Source: Mansonella perstans
Lineage: Eukaryota > Nematoda > Chromadorea > Rhabditida > Onchocercidae
DNA length: 64,000 bases
Direction of reading: 5' to 3'
Assembly (NCBI GenBank): GCA_037074765.1
Contig: JBAMDO010000115.1
Coordinates: 1-64,000 of the forward strand
Position numbers and translations under genes: made by a program. Shown here in pieces: positions 14,801 to 28,524 of the stretch; the stretch's first letter is position 1; every line of letters starts with the position of its first letter. The notes beneath the pieces are model-generated. The model saw nothing but the letters and a program-made list of their open reading frames with translations. It made no database searches and was not told where the DNA came from.

Positions 14801-17800
14801 TCCTTCCTCTTTTTTCTTCTTTCTCTCTCTTTCTCTCTCTCTCTCTGTCCCTCTCCGTTTATAAACTTTTTCTGCACCTTCTATATTTCTCATAATTATT
14901 TGTGAATTATTTTGAAACTCTAATTGTCCCTCTTTTTGTTTCATTCACTTTCTTTCTCTCTTTTCCCTTCTTTTCTTCGTTCTTTTCTCGCTTATCCTGC
15001 TTCTCTTCTCTTTCTTCATCTGAAATTTAAAAAGAAGTAACACTAAGCATGAAAGATTAACAGGAAGAAAAGAAAAAAGAAAAGAGCGGAAATAGTGCTA
15101 AATTGTTTATTTGAAAGATTTAATTTTGGCAAAGGAAAAGTTAGCAAAGAAAGAAATGAATTGTGATAGAAAAAACAATTGCATATGGTAATTTAAAATT
15201 AGAGAAGAAAAAGAAAAAAAGAATAAGACAAAGATATGATTACAAAAAGAGTTTAATTGGAACAATTTTCACGAGTTTTAAAATAAATTTTATTACTTTT
15301 CTACACAAATAAGCAGTACAAAGAAAGAAAGAGAGAAGAAGACAAATAAGAAATTGAAATGAGAGAAATTTCATTTTCTTTGAAGAGAAATTAGAGTCAG
15401 CTTCAAACTAAAAACTAAATTACAACAAACAAGTGTTGGATGAAAGATGAATGCGAGAAGGAGAGAAAGAGAGAAGCGAAAAGAAAGAGTGAGAAATGAG
15501 TGGGAAGAAAGAAAGAAAGAGTAAGAAACGAGTAGAAAGAAAGAAAGAAAGAGTGAGAAATGAGTGGGAAGAAAGAGAGAGTGAGAAATGAGTAGAAAGA
15601 TTTAGGCAATAAATAATATAAAAAGTAATGAGGTGAGTATTGAGATGAAATTTTGAAAAAAACAACAAGAATTTCTGGTTTATTGCAATTTTCAAAGTTT
15701 GTTTTTTGGATTGTTCAAAATATCACGTAAATTGTTTTCATTGTTATTGTTGTTTATTACAAGCAAACAATGCAATCAACGGAACAATCAAAACTTGGTT
15801 GGTCATTTTAATTTATTCTTATCCAAACAAAAAAAAGGAAAACAAAATTTCAATCTTTTCTATGCTAATTTTTAATTTTTCTCATTACACGTATGCACGT
15901 ATGCAATACGTGTAATAGTAATATTAGATACCTATAGAGATACGTATAATAGTAATACATATATATGTATTACCTATATCTATCACTGCATGATTTTTTT
16001 TTATTTTATATTTATCTATAAGCCGATATATTGCTGTATTTATTTACACACATAACGTACTTGCACACGCATACGTATATGCGCACGTTTACGTATACGA
16101 AAATTTCATGTACAATAAATATATGAGATAAATACGCTTACAATATAAATAGACGTATAATTTTACTAATTTTTTTTTTATAGTGATATAGAAATAGACA
16201 TTATCATATGTGAAATATCAATGATAACATGTATGTTTCTATTGAAATTTCTACAGCAATACGCAGATGATATGCATATATAATTTAATTCTTAAACAAT
16301 AAAACTAAATTGATAATAATGATCAGTGTTGAAGTTGGTGTTTATGCACTTGATAAATTATAATATGTATGTTCAATTGCAATATGTACATGAATTAATT
16401 AATTAAATTATTACAATTTCAAAATATACTTTTTTTAATTTTTATAAATTATTCTCAAATCAATTTTATTATATCATATTAAATTGTCTTATTGCTTTAA
16501 GTAATTTAATTTTATAATTACACAGCACAATGAATTTTTTTTTTCTCCCACTTTTATGAAATAATATTTTTGTTTTTTCAAAACTTTTAAAAGTAATAAT
16601 ACATTTTTAATACCTCAGATAATAATAATAATAATAATAACGAAGATGGAAAGTTAAGTGAAATTCTTGGATTTATAAATTTAAATTCGATTAAGACTAA
16701 AGTCATATTTCATTTTGTCATTTATTCCGGACACAATGATTATAAATTTTTTTTTTTTTTTTTTTTTTTCATCCACTTTTAAAGACTTTCCAGAATACTA
16801 TTCACTTTCATTGTCAGCTAAGCAAATCTTGGATTTTTTTTTTTTATCTGATAAATTTATTTATCATTTTTTTTTCTTCTCATATATGTTTAGTTTTTCG
16901 GTAAAGTACAGAAGGAGAAAAGAAAAACAGATCGAAATTTCAAATGATTGATTTTGTTCCAGTTTAAATGCTTAAAATGATTTTTGTAGGCTTAATTAGG
17001 AGGAAAAAATGTTTGGAAGGAACAGGGGATAGGCATAAATACCAATTTGAAATTTTAGAAAAAGATCTAGACTTGTATTGATGTATTCCAAAATGAAATT
17101 TCATTAAAATAAATTGTAGAAGTCTGTTTCTCCTTGTATCGCATATATGTGGTATATATAACATGCAAATGCAACTAGCAAGATAAGATGCATGTCCTGA
17201 AAAATCCACAATATTAAGATGAATGGATATAGATAGCCTTATCACACATTTTTATCTCTTCCACACATCATCCTTATCACAAATTCTCATCTGATATTCT
17301 CATCTGTGTCAAATGTCACATTTTCATCCTTATCTATATATTCATCTTTATCACATGAATTTTCAAAACTTCAATATGATTTTGTGGCATATTTCAAACA
17401 AAACTTCGATATGATTTTGTGCAACAACATTATCTAATAGAAGAATATGAAATAGCAATAAATGATTGGTTAAGAAATTCGGTGGATAATTATTTGTCTA
17501 GTATGATATCTAGAAGTTTGTACTGATAAAAGCAAATTGTTATCAGATGGATCAAGGTCAGTTAACTTCTTCTGGTTTTGAAAAGTTTATTTTTTTTTTC
17601 TAGCTAATGATTAAGTAAATAAAAATATGATGAAGAAGTGAGAGAGGAAGAAGAGAAAAGGATTAAAAATATGATGAAAAAGAAAAAGTTGAATTTAATT
17701 GAATGAAATTAAGAAATTTCAACATTTTTTAGTAATGTGGTTTTATATAATGCTGCGAAATGATGAAAAAAATGTTTGAGGCATTTGTTAATTTGTAGTG

Positions 17801-20800
17801 AAATAATATTGATAATATCAAATGTGGAGAATGTAAGGATATTTGGCTGAAGACAAGTTTCTTTTTATTTTTAGTCGAATGTAAATATGTTGGTGAAATA
17901 TTTAAAAAAATGAAATTAGGTATTCCTGAACTGCTGATATCATTTAATATTATTTGAAATCATTGGACATTTTCTTTCAACTAATCTTGATAAAAATTCA
18001 CATTGATAATAATGAATGAAATTTACAATTTGTTTTGTTTTTAAAAACATATAACAAGTGATTTCATTTTGAAATTGCTAAGATTAGTGCAAAAATTTTA
18101 ATGACTGATTTGAAAATTTCAATAGTAATGACAGTTAGGGAAATGTGAAAAAAGAAAAAAAGAAAAAATTACATTCAATCATTAACATCAATGATTATTA
18201 CTCTATCTTGATAAACAACAAAATTTTAATCTAGTTTATACTATTATCATGAAGTGCGAGAAAAAGTGAGAGAGAGAGAGCGAGGAAAAGAGAATAATTC
18301 AATTTTTCAGTACTTTAAGTTTGTTTGATGTTTCTGAGAAAACTTCTCAAAGTTATGCTAAAAAAATTTGTTAAATGAAAAGATGAATTATCAGTGAAAT
18401 CTGTTGTCAATATATTTTGCAAAGAAAAGCATTCAGTGCACTTTGTAATAAAAGCAAGAAAGTTAGGTACTTAAAAATAGAAGTGGTCACTAAATAATTA
18501 TTAATGTAGATTTATTGCTATGCTTAATTGCTGCAAAATAGAATATTTCCTAAGATATTTTGGCATACTCTAGAAATTAATATTAGCAAATATATTAAAA
18601 TTAAGCCAATTATATTAATGCCATAATTATATTAGCGAATATATTACATTTAAGTTAATATATTGATACCAGGAATATATTAGCGAATATATTGCAATCA
18701 AGTTAATTATATCGATACCACAGCATCTTTTCTTTTTTCTTTCTGAGTAATATTTGGAAAAAAAAATTTTGTAAATTTTTTCTCTCGAATTTGTTGTCAA
18801 ATATTCGAAAATCCCACTATAACTGTAAATATTAAAAAATTTTGAAAAAAACTTTCAAAAAAATATTTCTTCCAAAAAAAAATTGGGTTATATTGAATAA
18901 GTATAAATTTCTTTTCTGCCAAAAAAGCTATAATCAGGCTATATTTAAATTTATAAGACAGTAAAATATTAAGAACAAAATATGATTAAAAAAAAAAAAA
19001 TTACGCCAAAAGATAAGAAAGAAATTTTTATCTATTGTTAACAGCTAGGACAGTTCAGGTGACAGAATTGTTCTGTCATTTCTTGACAAGCTATCCCTTC
19101 TAAGGGCAACAGCATTCAGTGACAGCCAATGAATTCAAATCTTAAGCATACTCATCACTGTTTTCATCATAATTTTGAAAAAGTCTAGATTAATAACAAA
19201 AAATTAAAAATTGTGTTTTTACATATTTTTACATCTTTTAACCTTTTTTTTAAGAGAAACTGCACAAATAATATTGATGGGAAAAATATGCAAAATTTTT
19301 TTTTTTTTGTGAATGATAATAAATAATGATTGTTTAGAAGAACTGTGCAAAACAGATGCCATAAATAATAAATTTCAAAAAAAAATTGAAAATGAAAATA
19401 CTGGAAAAAAGATTTAAATTGCAAAATAAAAATATTTTGAAAAATTTTTAAACATTTTATGAAATTAAAAAATTTTTGAAAATCAAAAAAAACGCTTCTT
19501 AAAGAATGATAAATGAAAGCATAAAAAAAAGTTTCCATCAATTTTTCTAAATTTTCTTTTCCCTCAAATTATTTTTCTTTTCTTCTTTCTCTCTCTCTTT
19601 CTCTCACTTCTCTTTGTTGATTTCACATGAAGAATGAAGTTGAAAAAAAAAAGTAAAAAAGTAAAGAGACGAAGCGAATAAAACGAAAATGTTTGCTAAA
19701 TGTTTTATGGAAAGTAAATTGAATTGAATTGAATTAAAAGATGTGAAATTTAAAACAGCATTTCATACTTGCAGTTTATCTGTGCTACAAGAAATGCCAC
19801 AAGAAATATTTGAAGGCTCCTTCGAGAATTCGAGAGTGAAAGAAATTGAGGAAACAGTAAAATTATTGTCAAAATCTATAATTAGTGAAAATTCCTTCCT
19901 TTTTCTTTTTTTTTTTTGACGAATGATATCTGTTTCGTGTTTCGTTTTGTCACCCATCCGTTACTTCTCGTAATTTTCTTCGTTTTTTTTCTTTTTTACT
20001 GCTTCAAAAAAATAAATAAATAAACAAATGCTAACATTTTATTTATTCTCTAAAATTTGTATGTTTCTTTTTTGAATATAAAGAAATGCTTTATATTAAT
20101 TTCAAAGAATTTTACGCTGTTTGAAAAGAGAACGAAAAAGACGAAAGTATTTGGCTTAATTGTTTTTTGCTTAATTTTAGCCGGTTTCCATTATAAATAA
20201 TTACTATCAGTTAATTCTTCACTTTCTAATGCTGGAAAAGAAGATGGAAAAAAAGCAATACTCAGAAAAAGCATTTTTTATTTCCCTCACTAAGCTAAGC
20301 AATAAAATGTTAGCTGATGGATGAATAGATGATTGAGCAAAATATTCAAATTTAAAGGAATGAAAAAGTTTCATTTTTTAATGAAAAAAAAGCAGCATGC
20401 AAAATAGGAATCGTTTTCATCAGGTTTTTCTTTTTATTTTTGATAATTTTTCCCAGCCACATTCTTTCTTGCTATTATTATTATTACTGTCATTTCAATT
20501 TCATTGCTATTTTCATCATTTAAAATTTAGAATTACCTGGCCAATTTTTTTTTTAAATAAATCATAACTGGAAAGCAAAAGAATTATTTTAGGCTTAAAA
20601 AATTATCACTGTTGTTAATGGTGACTTTTGTCCTCGCTATCCTTTTCAATAGTACTTTCAATTGATTTTTTTTTTTTTAACTAAATGAAAATAAACTAAT
20701 TTCAATTATAATATCTGAATAACACTGAAATACTTGTCAAATATCTGTTATTATTATATTTGAATATCACACAAGTGCTTGATATATTATTGTTGAAATT

Positions 20801-23800
20801 TCACTTGAATACTTGACATAGTTATGTATGTATTTATGTACTTAAGTACTTGACGTGGTTATATTTGTATTCATATTTTATCTGCATAAATTAAGGAAAT
20901 ATAAGAAACACATATTTTATATTGAATAACAGGCATATCCATCTTGCTTAAAAATTGGACTAAAAAAAATGAATGTTATATTAAAGTCGGTTTAGATGGA
21001 AAAAAAATAAAATTCAAAAAAATAAATAGGGCAATAAAGTTTAACAACATTTGAACATATAAAGTAGATATGATGGCAGGTGAATGGAATTAATTTTTTT
21101 CATAAGTATGCACATGTAAAATTCAATTACTACGCAGTTTTACATTTAAATTTTCATGAATTTCAAAAACGAAAGTCAGTAATAAAAAAGTGCAGTATAA
21201 GTAATAGTATGGATTGAATATTTGATGAATTCAATAAAATAAAATTAAAATTATTCTTTTTCACTTCTACACAATTTTTTTTTCATTTTAGATTTCAAAT
21301 TGAAAAATTTTAATTGTAAAGTCCGATTGAGAAAATGTTTCAAATGAACTCTTTGTTATTTCTTCCCATCATTAATCACGCATTAAAAATAAAATGGATG
21401 AAATTTGAAATTAACAATTTTCTTTTTCAGTGTATGTAATGTATGAATTCTGAATCAATGCACCGTTAAATTTAAATTTTTATTTGAATTTGAAAAATGA
21501 AGTCTATAAAAAAAAAAAATAGCAATGTATCTATTGCGAATACATTTTAAATAGACTTGATGAATGCAACAAAACAAAGTGAAATATTACTGCATGGCTT
21601 TTGTGACGAATTTGAAATTATTTTTAAAACAATTTTTCATTTAAGAGATTTCGTAAATTTCAACTTTTTTAAAATAATTTTTCATCTTCGCTTTTTTTTT
21701 GTCTTTTTTTTTGTTCAAAGTTCTTGCCTAAAGGAAATGAAAATTGATGAGAATCCAATTTAATGAAATTGTAGGAATTTTTTGACTGAGACTTTTTTCT
21801 TCAATAATTTTATTAATCGACAATTTTTTTTTGTCTTCAAAAAAAAAGTATGACGGCGAAAATAGATAATTTATTAATTAATTTTAATTATGATAGTGGA
21901 TGTCTCTCTATTCGCTGATGAAGTGGAAATTGTCGCTTAGTGAAAAATATTTAAATGAAGAAATACTATCAAAAATTAATTAATCAATTACTTATTCTGT
22001 TCTTCTTCCATTTTTTTCTGCAATAATAAATGAATTCAAATATATGAACCATTAAGATTTCTAAAAAAAAACTTTGCTGGAAAATTCAATTTCTTTTTTT
22101 CGTCTTTATAAGTTATTTTTCTTGCTTTGCTCCTCCTCCATATCCAAAACTATCGATTTTAACATTTCACATTTTGCAACAGTTGAAATTCTGAGCTCTT
22201 TACGGATTGGTTTAAATCGACAAACAGTTCTGATATACTATGATTTATTACGGTACATGTTTTTTTTTTTTTTTTAAAACAGTCGTTGTTAATTTTTTAA
22301 TTATGGCAACATTTTTTTTCTTTTTCAATTAACAATATCTAACAAGCAATTGAAAATTGTCATCTGTTATCTGAAATATTTTAAATTTTTTTTAAGTAAT
22401 AAAAGTAGTTCAAAAAATTCTTTTGTGGCAATTGTTTCTTCAAGTACTAATATAAGTATTCATTGTCAACTGTCAACTTTTTCTTTGTCAGTTTATAATA
22501 GCAACAAATGACAATCATTATTACAGGCAGTAAATTAGAAGAAATATTTAAATTGAATTAAAAAAAAAATGAATTTAAAAAAGAGATTGTTTTCTGATAA
22601 AATATTACGTTTTGAATAGAATAACTATTAATTCAAGTTTTACAAACAGAAAGAAATTAATTTGAAAAATCTTTAAAAATTTTTTGCACTATTCATAAGT
22701 GAACTGTTAATTAAATGGATCGTTAATAAATGCCAATATGACATTGAAATTAACTTTGTCTTGCTATATTTGTTGCTAAAATTTTTCTTCTTTTTTTTTG
22801 ATAATTTGAAATTGAATAACTTCCTGCAAAATGTTTAATCAAAAATCGGAAATGAAAAATACAAACAAAAAAAGTAGATGTAGATTTGGGAATAATTTGA
22901 GAGTTTTTTTATTACTGGAAATACAAGAGTAAGACTGGTAAAGAAAATAAAAAAATAATTTGCTCTACCTGATCCAGGCTACTTCTATTACCTTAGACCT
23001 TCCACTAGATTACTTTTATTACCTTTTATTGTTTGATTAATTAATTAATTTTTTTTGCTAATTTTCAGATAAATGTCACAAATGCGGTGAAGAAATCAGC
23101 AATGATCGTCCTGGATGTACAGCAATTGGTGAAATGTTTCATATAGCATGTTTCACCTGTAAAGAATGCAATAAGCAACTTGCTGGTGGTTCATTTTATA
23201 ATGTTGATGGTCAGGCACTCTGTGAGGATGATTATGTGGTAAGTTGAAAAAAAATGAATTTTAATTTTGAAATTAAATTTAACAAATACTTTTAATTTTT
23301 AATTTATTTCATTCATTCATTTATAAACAGCACTAGTTCTTTTTTTTCTCTTTTTCCTTTTCCAAACTATTTTCTTTTCATTGTCAAAATATTTCAGAGT
23401 AATGACATATCATATTTATGTAAAAGCTTATTTCTATTATTTTTATAAAAATTTAAATTTCAAATTTGTTGCATATTAAAAAACGTTGCATTATTCCAAA
23501 CATTCATTAATTAATAATTTCATCAAAAATTATTAATGAGCTTTCTCATATTTTCTTCCTTTGCAGAAGTCATTAGAAAAATGCAGTAGTTGCGGAAAAC
23601 CAATTACAGAAAAATTATTGCGCGCAACTGGTGGCGTCTATCATCCGGATTGTTTCATATGCACCATCTGCTCTAAATGTTTAGATGGTGTACCATTTAC
23701 TGTTGATGCATCGAACAAAGTGTATTGCGTCACTTGTTTTCACGAGTAACTTATTATTACTACTTTTTTCGCATTTCACTAAAATTTTTAAAATTTATTT

Positions 23801-25741
23801 TTAAAAGTTAAACATTCTTAAATATCGAAAAAGATTTTGTTTATTTATTTCTTCATTTCATAAATTAAATATTTTCAATTGGAAATTAAATTTTTAGCAT
23901 TTTTTAATTTGGGAGGAAAATTGTTGAATCTAAACTTATGCAAGTACTGTTTACAAGTAAGACAAGGTTAGAAGTAAGAGTTATGGAAGTAAGACTTTGG
24001 TGGCTTTTTTTCTTCTTATGATGATGGAAGCAATATTTGAGAAATAAAACTATTTTCAATTTTTGAAATTTTTTTCATGCTGATGAATAAAATTAAAATT
24101 CTCTGAAATTTCATCATTTAATGATGTATTTAAACAAACAAGAAATTGATTTCATGCATGCATAATTTATGTACAGAAATAAACAAATAATTACTTTCAT
24201 ATTTTCAAAAATTTGCATATTTTATATAAACAAACAAAAAGATAACAGATACATTTTTCAATTGATAATTTGTATTAAGCACAACTAAACAAGTATAAAT
24301 TTAAGAAATTTAAAAGAAATTGAAGAATTAATTGCTTCATCCTTGAATTAGCAATTTATGAATTGAACAAATAAACAATTTTGTTCAAATTTATTAATTA
24401 AACAAAATTTTTTTTGAATAAAGCATTTAATAATTTACATAAATTAATTTTACCATTAATTAGTTGCAAGTGAAAAAAAAAGCTACAAGGAAATAAAATT
24501 TTGGGATGTTTTTAAATTTATTTAACTTGTTAAAATTATTCGCTGAAAATTCAATTACACTATTTTCACTGTGACAAATATAAGTGCATTGTGTGAAAAT
24601 TAAAATAATAGCAAATATGTTTTTCTTTTTCTATTTTTATTTTATTTCACTACTTGTCAAACCTCATTCATTTTTTTTCCTTTCTTTTTTTTTTTTGAAA
24701 TTTGCTTTACAACAATGAAATGAATTGAATAAAAGGATGTTATTTAAAGAAGTCTTTCTGAAATTTTTTAAAAGATATTTGAAGAATGAAAAGATTTTTT
24801 CCTTTTTTTCTCTTACACTTTCTATTCTAATAGTTCTTTTCTTTTGCAAAAAATTATGTCGAAATAGCAATTGACACAAGTTATTGCCTTCGTAACAAAC
24901 AAAAAAAAAAAAAAATTAAAACTTTCCTTTTTAACGTTTTTTTTTTCACTCAAAATTTTTGTTTCGCATTTGTTTTAGAAAGTAAGAAAATCACATTTCA
25001 CAAATATAACTAACTGAAGGAAAAAAAAGAAAAAAATAGAAAGGAAAATATTGGTTTAAAGAAAAAAAAGGGAAAAAAAGTAGGTTTCTTCAATTTCGTT
25101 TATATTTAAAAATTATTTTAATTAATTTCATTTTTTGATTTTATTTTTTTTTCAGAAATTTTCTTCAATTTTTTTTGCAAAGTTTTTTTTTTTTTTTTTT
25201 TTAGAAAATTTGCTCCTCGATGTGCAGTATGCTCGAAGCCAATTATTCCCGAGGAGGGCCAGGAAGAATCAGTACGAGTTGTTGCAATGGATAAAAGTTT
25301 TCATGTCAATTGCTATCGATGCGAGGATTGCAATATGCAATTAAGTTCAAAAATTGAAGGACAAGGGTAAAACAAAACATTTTAAAAAAAAAAAAAAAAA
25401 CAGAAAAAAAGGAAGCATGCAAGCATGCAATCTGTAATTTGCAAAATTGCATTATAGGAATTTATTTGTTAATTTCGTAATTTTATTGAAATTTTCAATT
25501 ATTCAATAGAAAGCAAATTAATTTTGATTTCATATTTTTTATCATTCAATTATATTCAGAATAAAAACAAAAAAAGCCAAAGACATTGTGAATTATAAAT
25601 TAATGAATTTTTTTCCATACAAAAATATAATTGTTAATTAAATAACAAAAATTTAATTATAGATGTTATCCATTGGATCAGCACTTGTACTGCAAAAATT
25701 GCAATGGTAAACGATTAGCAGCATTATCAAAAGCATCGTGA
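6422..25741 (+). CDS. zyx-1: zyxin orthologue, three C-terminal LIM domains (zyx-1)
   Basis: Zyxin/LPP/TRIP6-type scaffold of focal adhesions, dense bodies and the actin cytoskeleton. Exons: 6422-6469, 6744-6813, 7006-7052, 7287-7454, 10365-10522, 11510-11724, 12080-12171, 12360-12438, 23069-23238, 23567-23745, 25205-25366, 25663-25741. These sum to 1467 nt (488 aa) with phases matching at every junction. The N-terminus has a polyproline run ([10 protein letters not shown], residues 4-13, the kind of stretch that binds EVH1 or SH3 partners), followed by a Gln/Asn/Ser/Tyr-rich disordered region. LIM1 (about 295-349), LIM2 (355-406) and LIM3 (415-475) carry the CxxC...HxxCxxC...C zinc ligands. 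The protein ends soon after LIM3, as zyxins do. Start: the ATG at 6422 has an in-frame TGA just upstream. Exon 6 has a NAGNAG acceptor (start 11507 or 11510). Introns 1 and 6 use GTATAA donors. The LIM part is very secure; exons 1-4 are less so. Confidence 0.92.
7455..10364 (+). other. zyx-1 intron 4 (2.9 kb) with simple repeats
   Basis: Contains a TTATTA-rich stretch (about 8155-8370), a (CA)n microsatellite (8827-8897) and a second short CA run near 9001. A 71-codon open frame around 9566-9781 has no recognisable domain. No supported exon seen. Confidence 0.8.
8827..8897. repeat. (AC)n microsatellite
   Basis: About 35 AC dinucleotides with one AT interruption near the left end. On the minus strand it produces spurious Cys-Val open frames. 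Confidence 0.97.
13581..13720. repeat. 35-bp tandem repeat, 4 copies, in zyx-1 intron 8
   Basis: Unit beginning CACTAAATGACCTTTTGGAT, with copies at 13581, 13616, 13651 and 13686 (the last diverged). A partial unit precedes the array. Confidence 0.93.
14096..14470. repeat. purine-rich GA/AAGA tracts
   Basis: Long stretches of almost pure A/G on the + strand, interrupted by a short T/C-rich segment (14215-14260). A T/C-rich mirror follows at about 14800-14860. All open frames across it (Arg/Lys/Glu or Phe/Leu/Ser) are composition artefacts. Confidence 0.9.
15485..15601. repeat. GAAA-rich tandem repeat, period about 30 bp
   Basis: Four imperfect copies of a unit built from GAGTGAGAAATGAGTGGGAA followed by AAGA repeats. 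Copies differ in the number of AAGA motifs and in AAATGAG versus AAACGAG. Confidence 0.85.
18580..18722. repeat. about 50-bp tandem repeat with TATTAGCGAATATATT core
   Basis: Three imperfect copies of a unit with the core TATTAGC(G/A)AATATATT followed by AA(G)TTAAT(T)ATATTGATACCA. They lie head to tail inside zyx-1 intron 8. Confidence 0.8.
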
Positions 25742-27654
25742 GAAGGACAAAAAATGATTGGAAGAATTTTTATTGTTTAAAAAAAGTCAACAAAAGATAC
25801 ACTGGAAAATTTGGCATGAAAAATGAAAATTTAATTAAAAAAAATTTTTTTTTCATAATTCCTGAAATAATTGTGACCATAATTATTCAATAGTTAATCA
25901 TTATTCATTGATTATCCAATTTTGTATTCAATTACATTTCTATTTCAAAGAACAAGAATATATGCGTTTGAATCATCATTAATTATTTAAAACATGACCA
26001 CCTAATAAAATGACCATTTCAAATATATGATGATTTAAAATTTGCCAGCTAATAAAATGACTATTTCATATATGATGGTCCATGTAAACAAATATTACGG
26101 CTGTAAATTTGTCAATTGCTAATCATTATTTATCAGTCATTAAATTCAATAGAGATTTTCACCTTCCTCTTTTTTGTTTTGTCTCATCGGTCATGCATCA
26201 CAGTAAATTTTTGATTGATAAATTGTTTCATTAATTATAAACTAATTAATCTATAACTAATTGATAATTAATCAATTAGTCATTCATTTTGAATCAAATA
26301 TTCACAATTATTTCAATTGTAACATCTATGTAATTGCCAAAGCTATAAAATGTAATTTTCATTTAGAAAAAGTCGGAAAAAATTTTCTCCAATTATTTAT
26401 TTCATTTCTGATTTTGCTTTGTACTCTCTTCTACCACTCTTCTTCTCTCACTTTTTCACAAATTTATTAATATTTTTGTCTGGTTTCGTTTCTTTTTCAT
26501 TACTCCTGCCAAATTATTCTTTTCCAACTTTTTTTAAAAGCAAAAAAAAATTAATTAATGACAATAATAATATAATACATTAGAAGCAGCAAATAATATA
26601 TCGATATAATTAAAACTAGAAATGACTGATTTAGTTGCGAAAATTAATTTGTAGGATTTGAGCATTTTTGAAATGGTAAAAAGAGGAATGAAGAAAATGA
26701 AAAATTTGAATTACTATTCAGAAAAAAAATCATTTATATAATTATAACATTATTAACCAGTTTATGAAATGAGTATCAAAATTACTCATTTTTTTCTTTT
26801 TTTTTCTGATATGATTGTTTATTTAATTTCTGATATGATTATTTTTGTGATATGGTATTGAAAATGAATTTGACCGTTCAGTATATATTAACGAAGTGTG
26901 TTTTCAGTGAAGTATCTACCGTAATTAACTGTATTTCTTTTCCCGCTTTAATTGTATACCATTTCCAATTTATTTTTCGAAGTGATTATAAAATACAAAA
27001 ATGAAATTTCTCATTTTTTTTAATTATAATAAAAGAAGCTGGGAAATAAATATTAATTTATTAATCAAAAAAATTTTCGACTGTTTTTTTCTGATATCTA
27101 ATCAAATGCTTACTTCTAACGATAGCTTATTTCCGAAGTTAATTAGTGCGAATGAAATAATTGATTAATTTATGTATTGAAAAGAAGCAGGAAAAATCAT
27201 TCATTCAAATAAATTGGGTTTCTGAAACATTGGTTTCATTGGGTTTCTGAAACAATGCATCGTATATTGTCGATTCAAAAGCGGTATACTGTAAAACTGA
27301 TCATTAGTGAGCACACCAGATCATTTAATTTTTACTGTAATGCACTGATATGGATGCTCAAAAAATAATTGCAAAAAAGTACAAAAAATGCTAAAGATTT
27401 AAAGAATGTGAAAATGAAATTCTGAACAATAAATGCATTAAGCCAAATGTATCATAATAATTACAAGTAACAATTAATTGTATTCTTTCAAGAATCAAAT
27501 AAATGTGCAAACAAATAGGGTCATTCATTTGCGAATTGAATATTAATGAGCAAATAAGACAATCATGCGAGTTTCACAATGAATAAATCAAAATAATCGT
27601 GATCAGAATAATTGCGATCAGGGATAGTCCGTGATTAATAAACATGACAAAAAC

Positions 27655-27905
27655 AATCTGCATCCTAACTGTATGAGATAATGATGCCAAGTAATCTTAT
27701 TGTTGTAAGCATCCTAGTTGTATGAGATAATGATGCCAAGTCATCTTATTGTTGTGAAGAAAAACATGGCAAAACAATCTGCATCCTAACTATATGAGAT
27801 AATGATGCCAAGTCATCTTATTGTTATGAACAAAACCATGACAGAAACAATCTACTCCTAATTATGTGAATAAATGATGTCAAATAATCTTATTATTGTC
27901 ATGAA
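27655..27905. repeat. imperfect tandem repeat (GCATCCTAACT...TGATGCCAAGT)
   Basis: Four copies, beginning near 27660, 27709, 27780 and 27853, of a unit with the cores CCTAACTGTATGAGATAATG and CCAAGTCATCTTATTGTTGT. Spacing varies (49, 71 and 73 bp) because of an optional segment containing AACATGGCAAAACAATCT. The fourth copy is the most diverged. Confidence 0.85.
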
Positions 27906-28025
27906 CAGTGTGACAAAAATTCGTCAAGCGTGAAGCGGTGAGGAAAAATGACTAAATAAAATTATTTGTTAGTGATAAAAGTTAGTGATAAAAGTTATTT
28001 TTTTTTTATTTGTTAGTGATAAAAG

Positions 28026-28524
28026 TTATTTTTTTATCTTTAAATTCTTAAAGCAATAATTTATATATGACGAACTAAAATAAAAAAATATTTTTAAGAA
28101 AAAAAAAGAATAAAATTGAGGAAATTTTCAAAAAATATGTTTTTATCGAAGCATACAATGATATTTCAACATATTGTAAAAATTATTTTTTTTTCTTACT
28201 GTAAAAATTATTTTTTTATCTTTAAATTCTTAAAGCAATAATTTATATATGACGAACTAAATAATTTTAAACATCATTTTCCACATAGTTATATTTATTT
28301 CAACAAAACTCCATTAGCAAATGATTCATCATTCAATTTCCAAAAAATTCAAAACAATTCCAGTAATTCAAATCGTTCACTGAATTTTAATCAAACATTT
28401 CAAACTTATTTGTCCATCAATCATTCTTCTAACTTGAAAAAACAATCTGTAATGAAAAGTAATCGACTTATTGTAAAAATTATTTTTTTTATCTTTAAAT
28501 TCTTAAAGCAATAATTTTTTAAAT
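28026..28524. repeat. three dispersed copies of a ~50-bp AT-rich element
   Basis: The segment TATCTTTAAATTCTTAAAGC followed by AATAATTT occurs at about 28034, 28219 and 28490. The first two copies also share the tail ATATATGACGAACTAAA. Contains the internal inverted repeat TTTAA...TTAAA. Confidence 0.85.

Larger units (their letters stand above)
12439..23068 (+). other. zyx-1 intron 8, 10.6 kb, between N-terminal half and LIM domains
   Basis: Starts GTAAGT and ends TTTTCAG, joining phase-1 codons. Its bulk is AT-rich sequence plus purine/pyrimidine tracts and tandem repeats listed separately. I found no nested gene: the open frames inside are low-complexity Phe, Lys, Arg or Leu-rich strings. 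Its position exactly at the border between the disordered region and LIM1 makes it a plausible site for an internal promoter giving a LIM-only isoform. C. elegans zyx-1 is known to make long and short products, but no such promoter can be identified here by eye. Confidence 0.85.

Noticed and set aside
14087..15695. Several 60-106 codon frames rich in Phe/Leu/Ser or Arg/Lys/Glu
   Set aside because: They are translations of GA/CT tracts inside zyxin intron 8, with no domain and no splice context.
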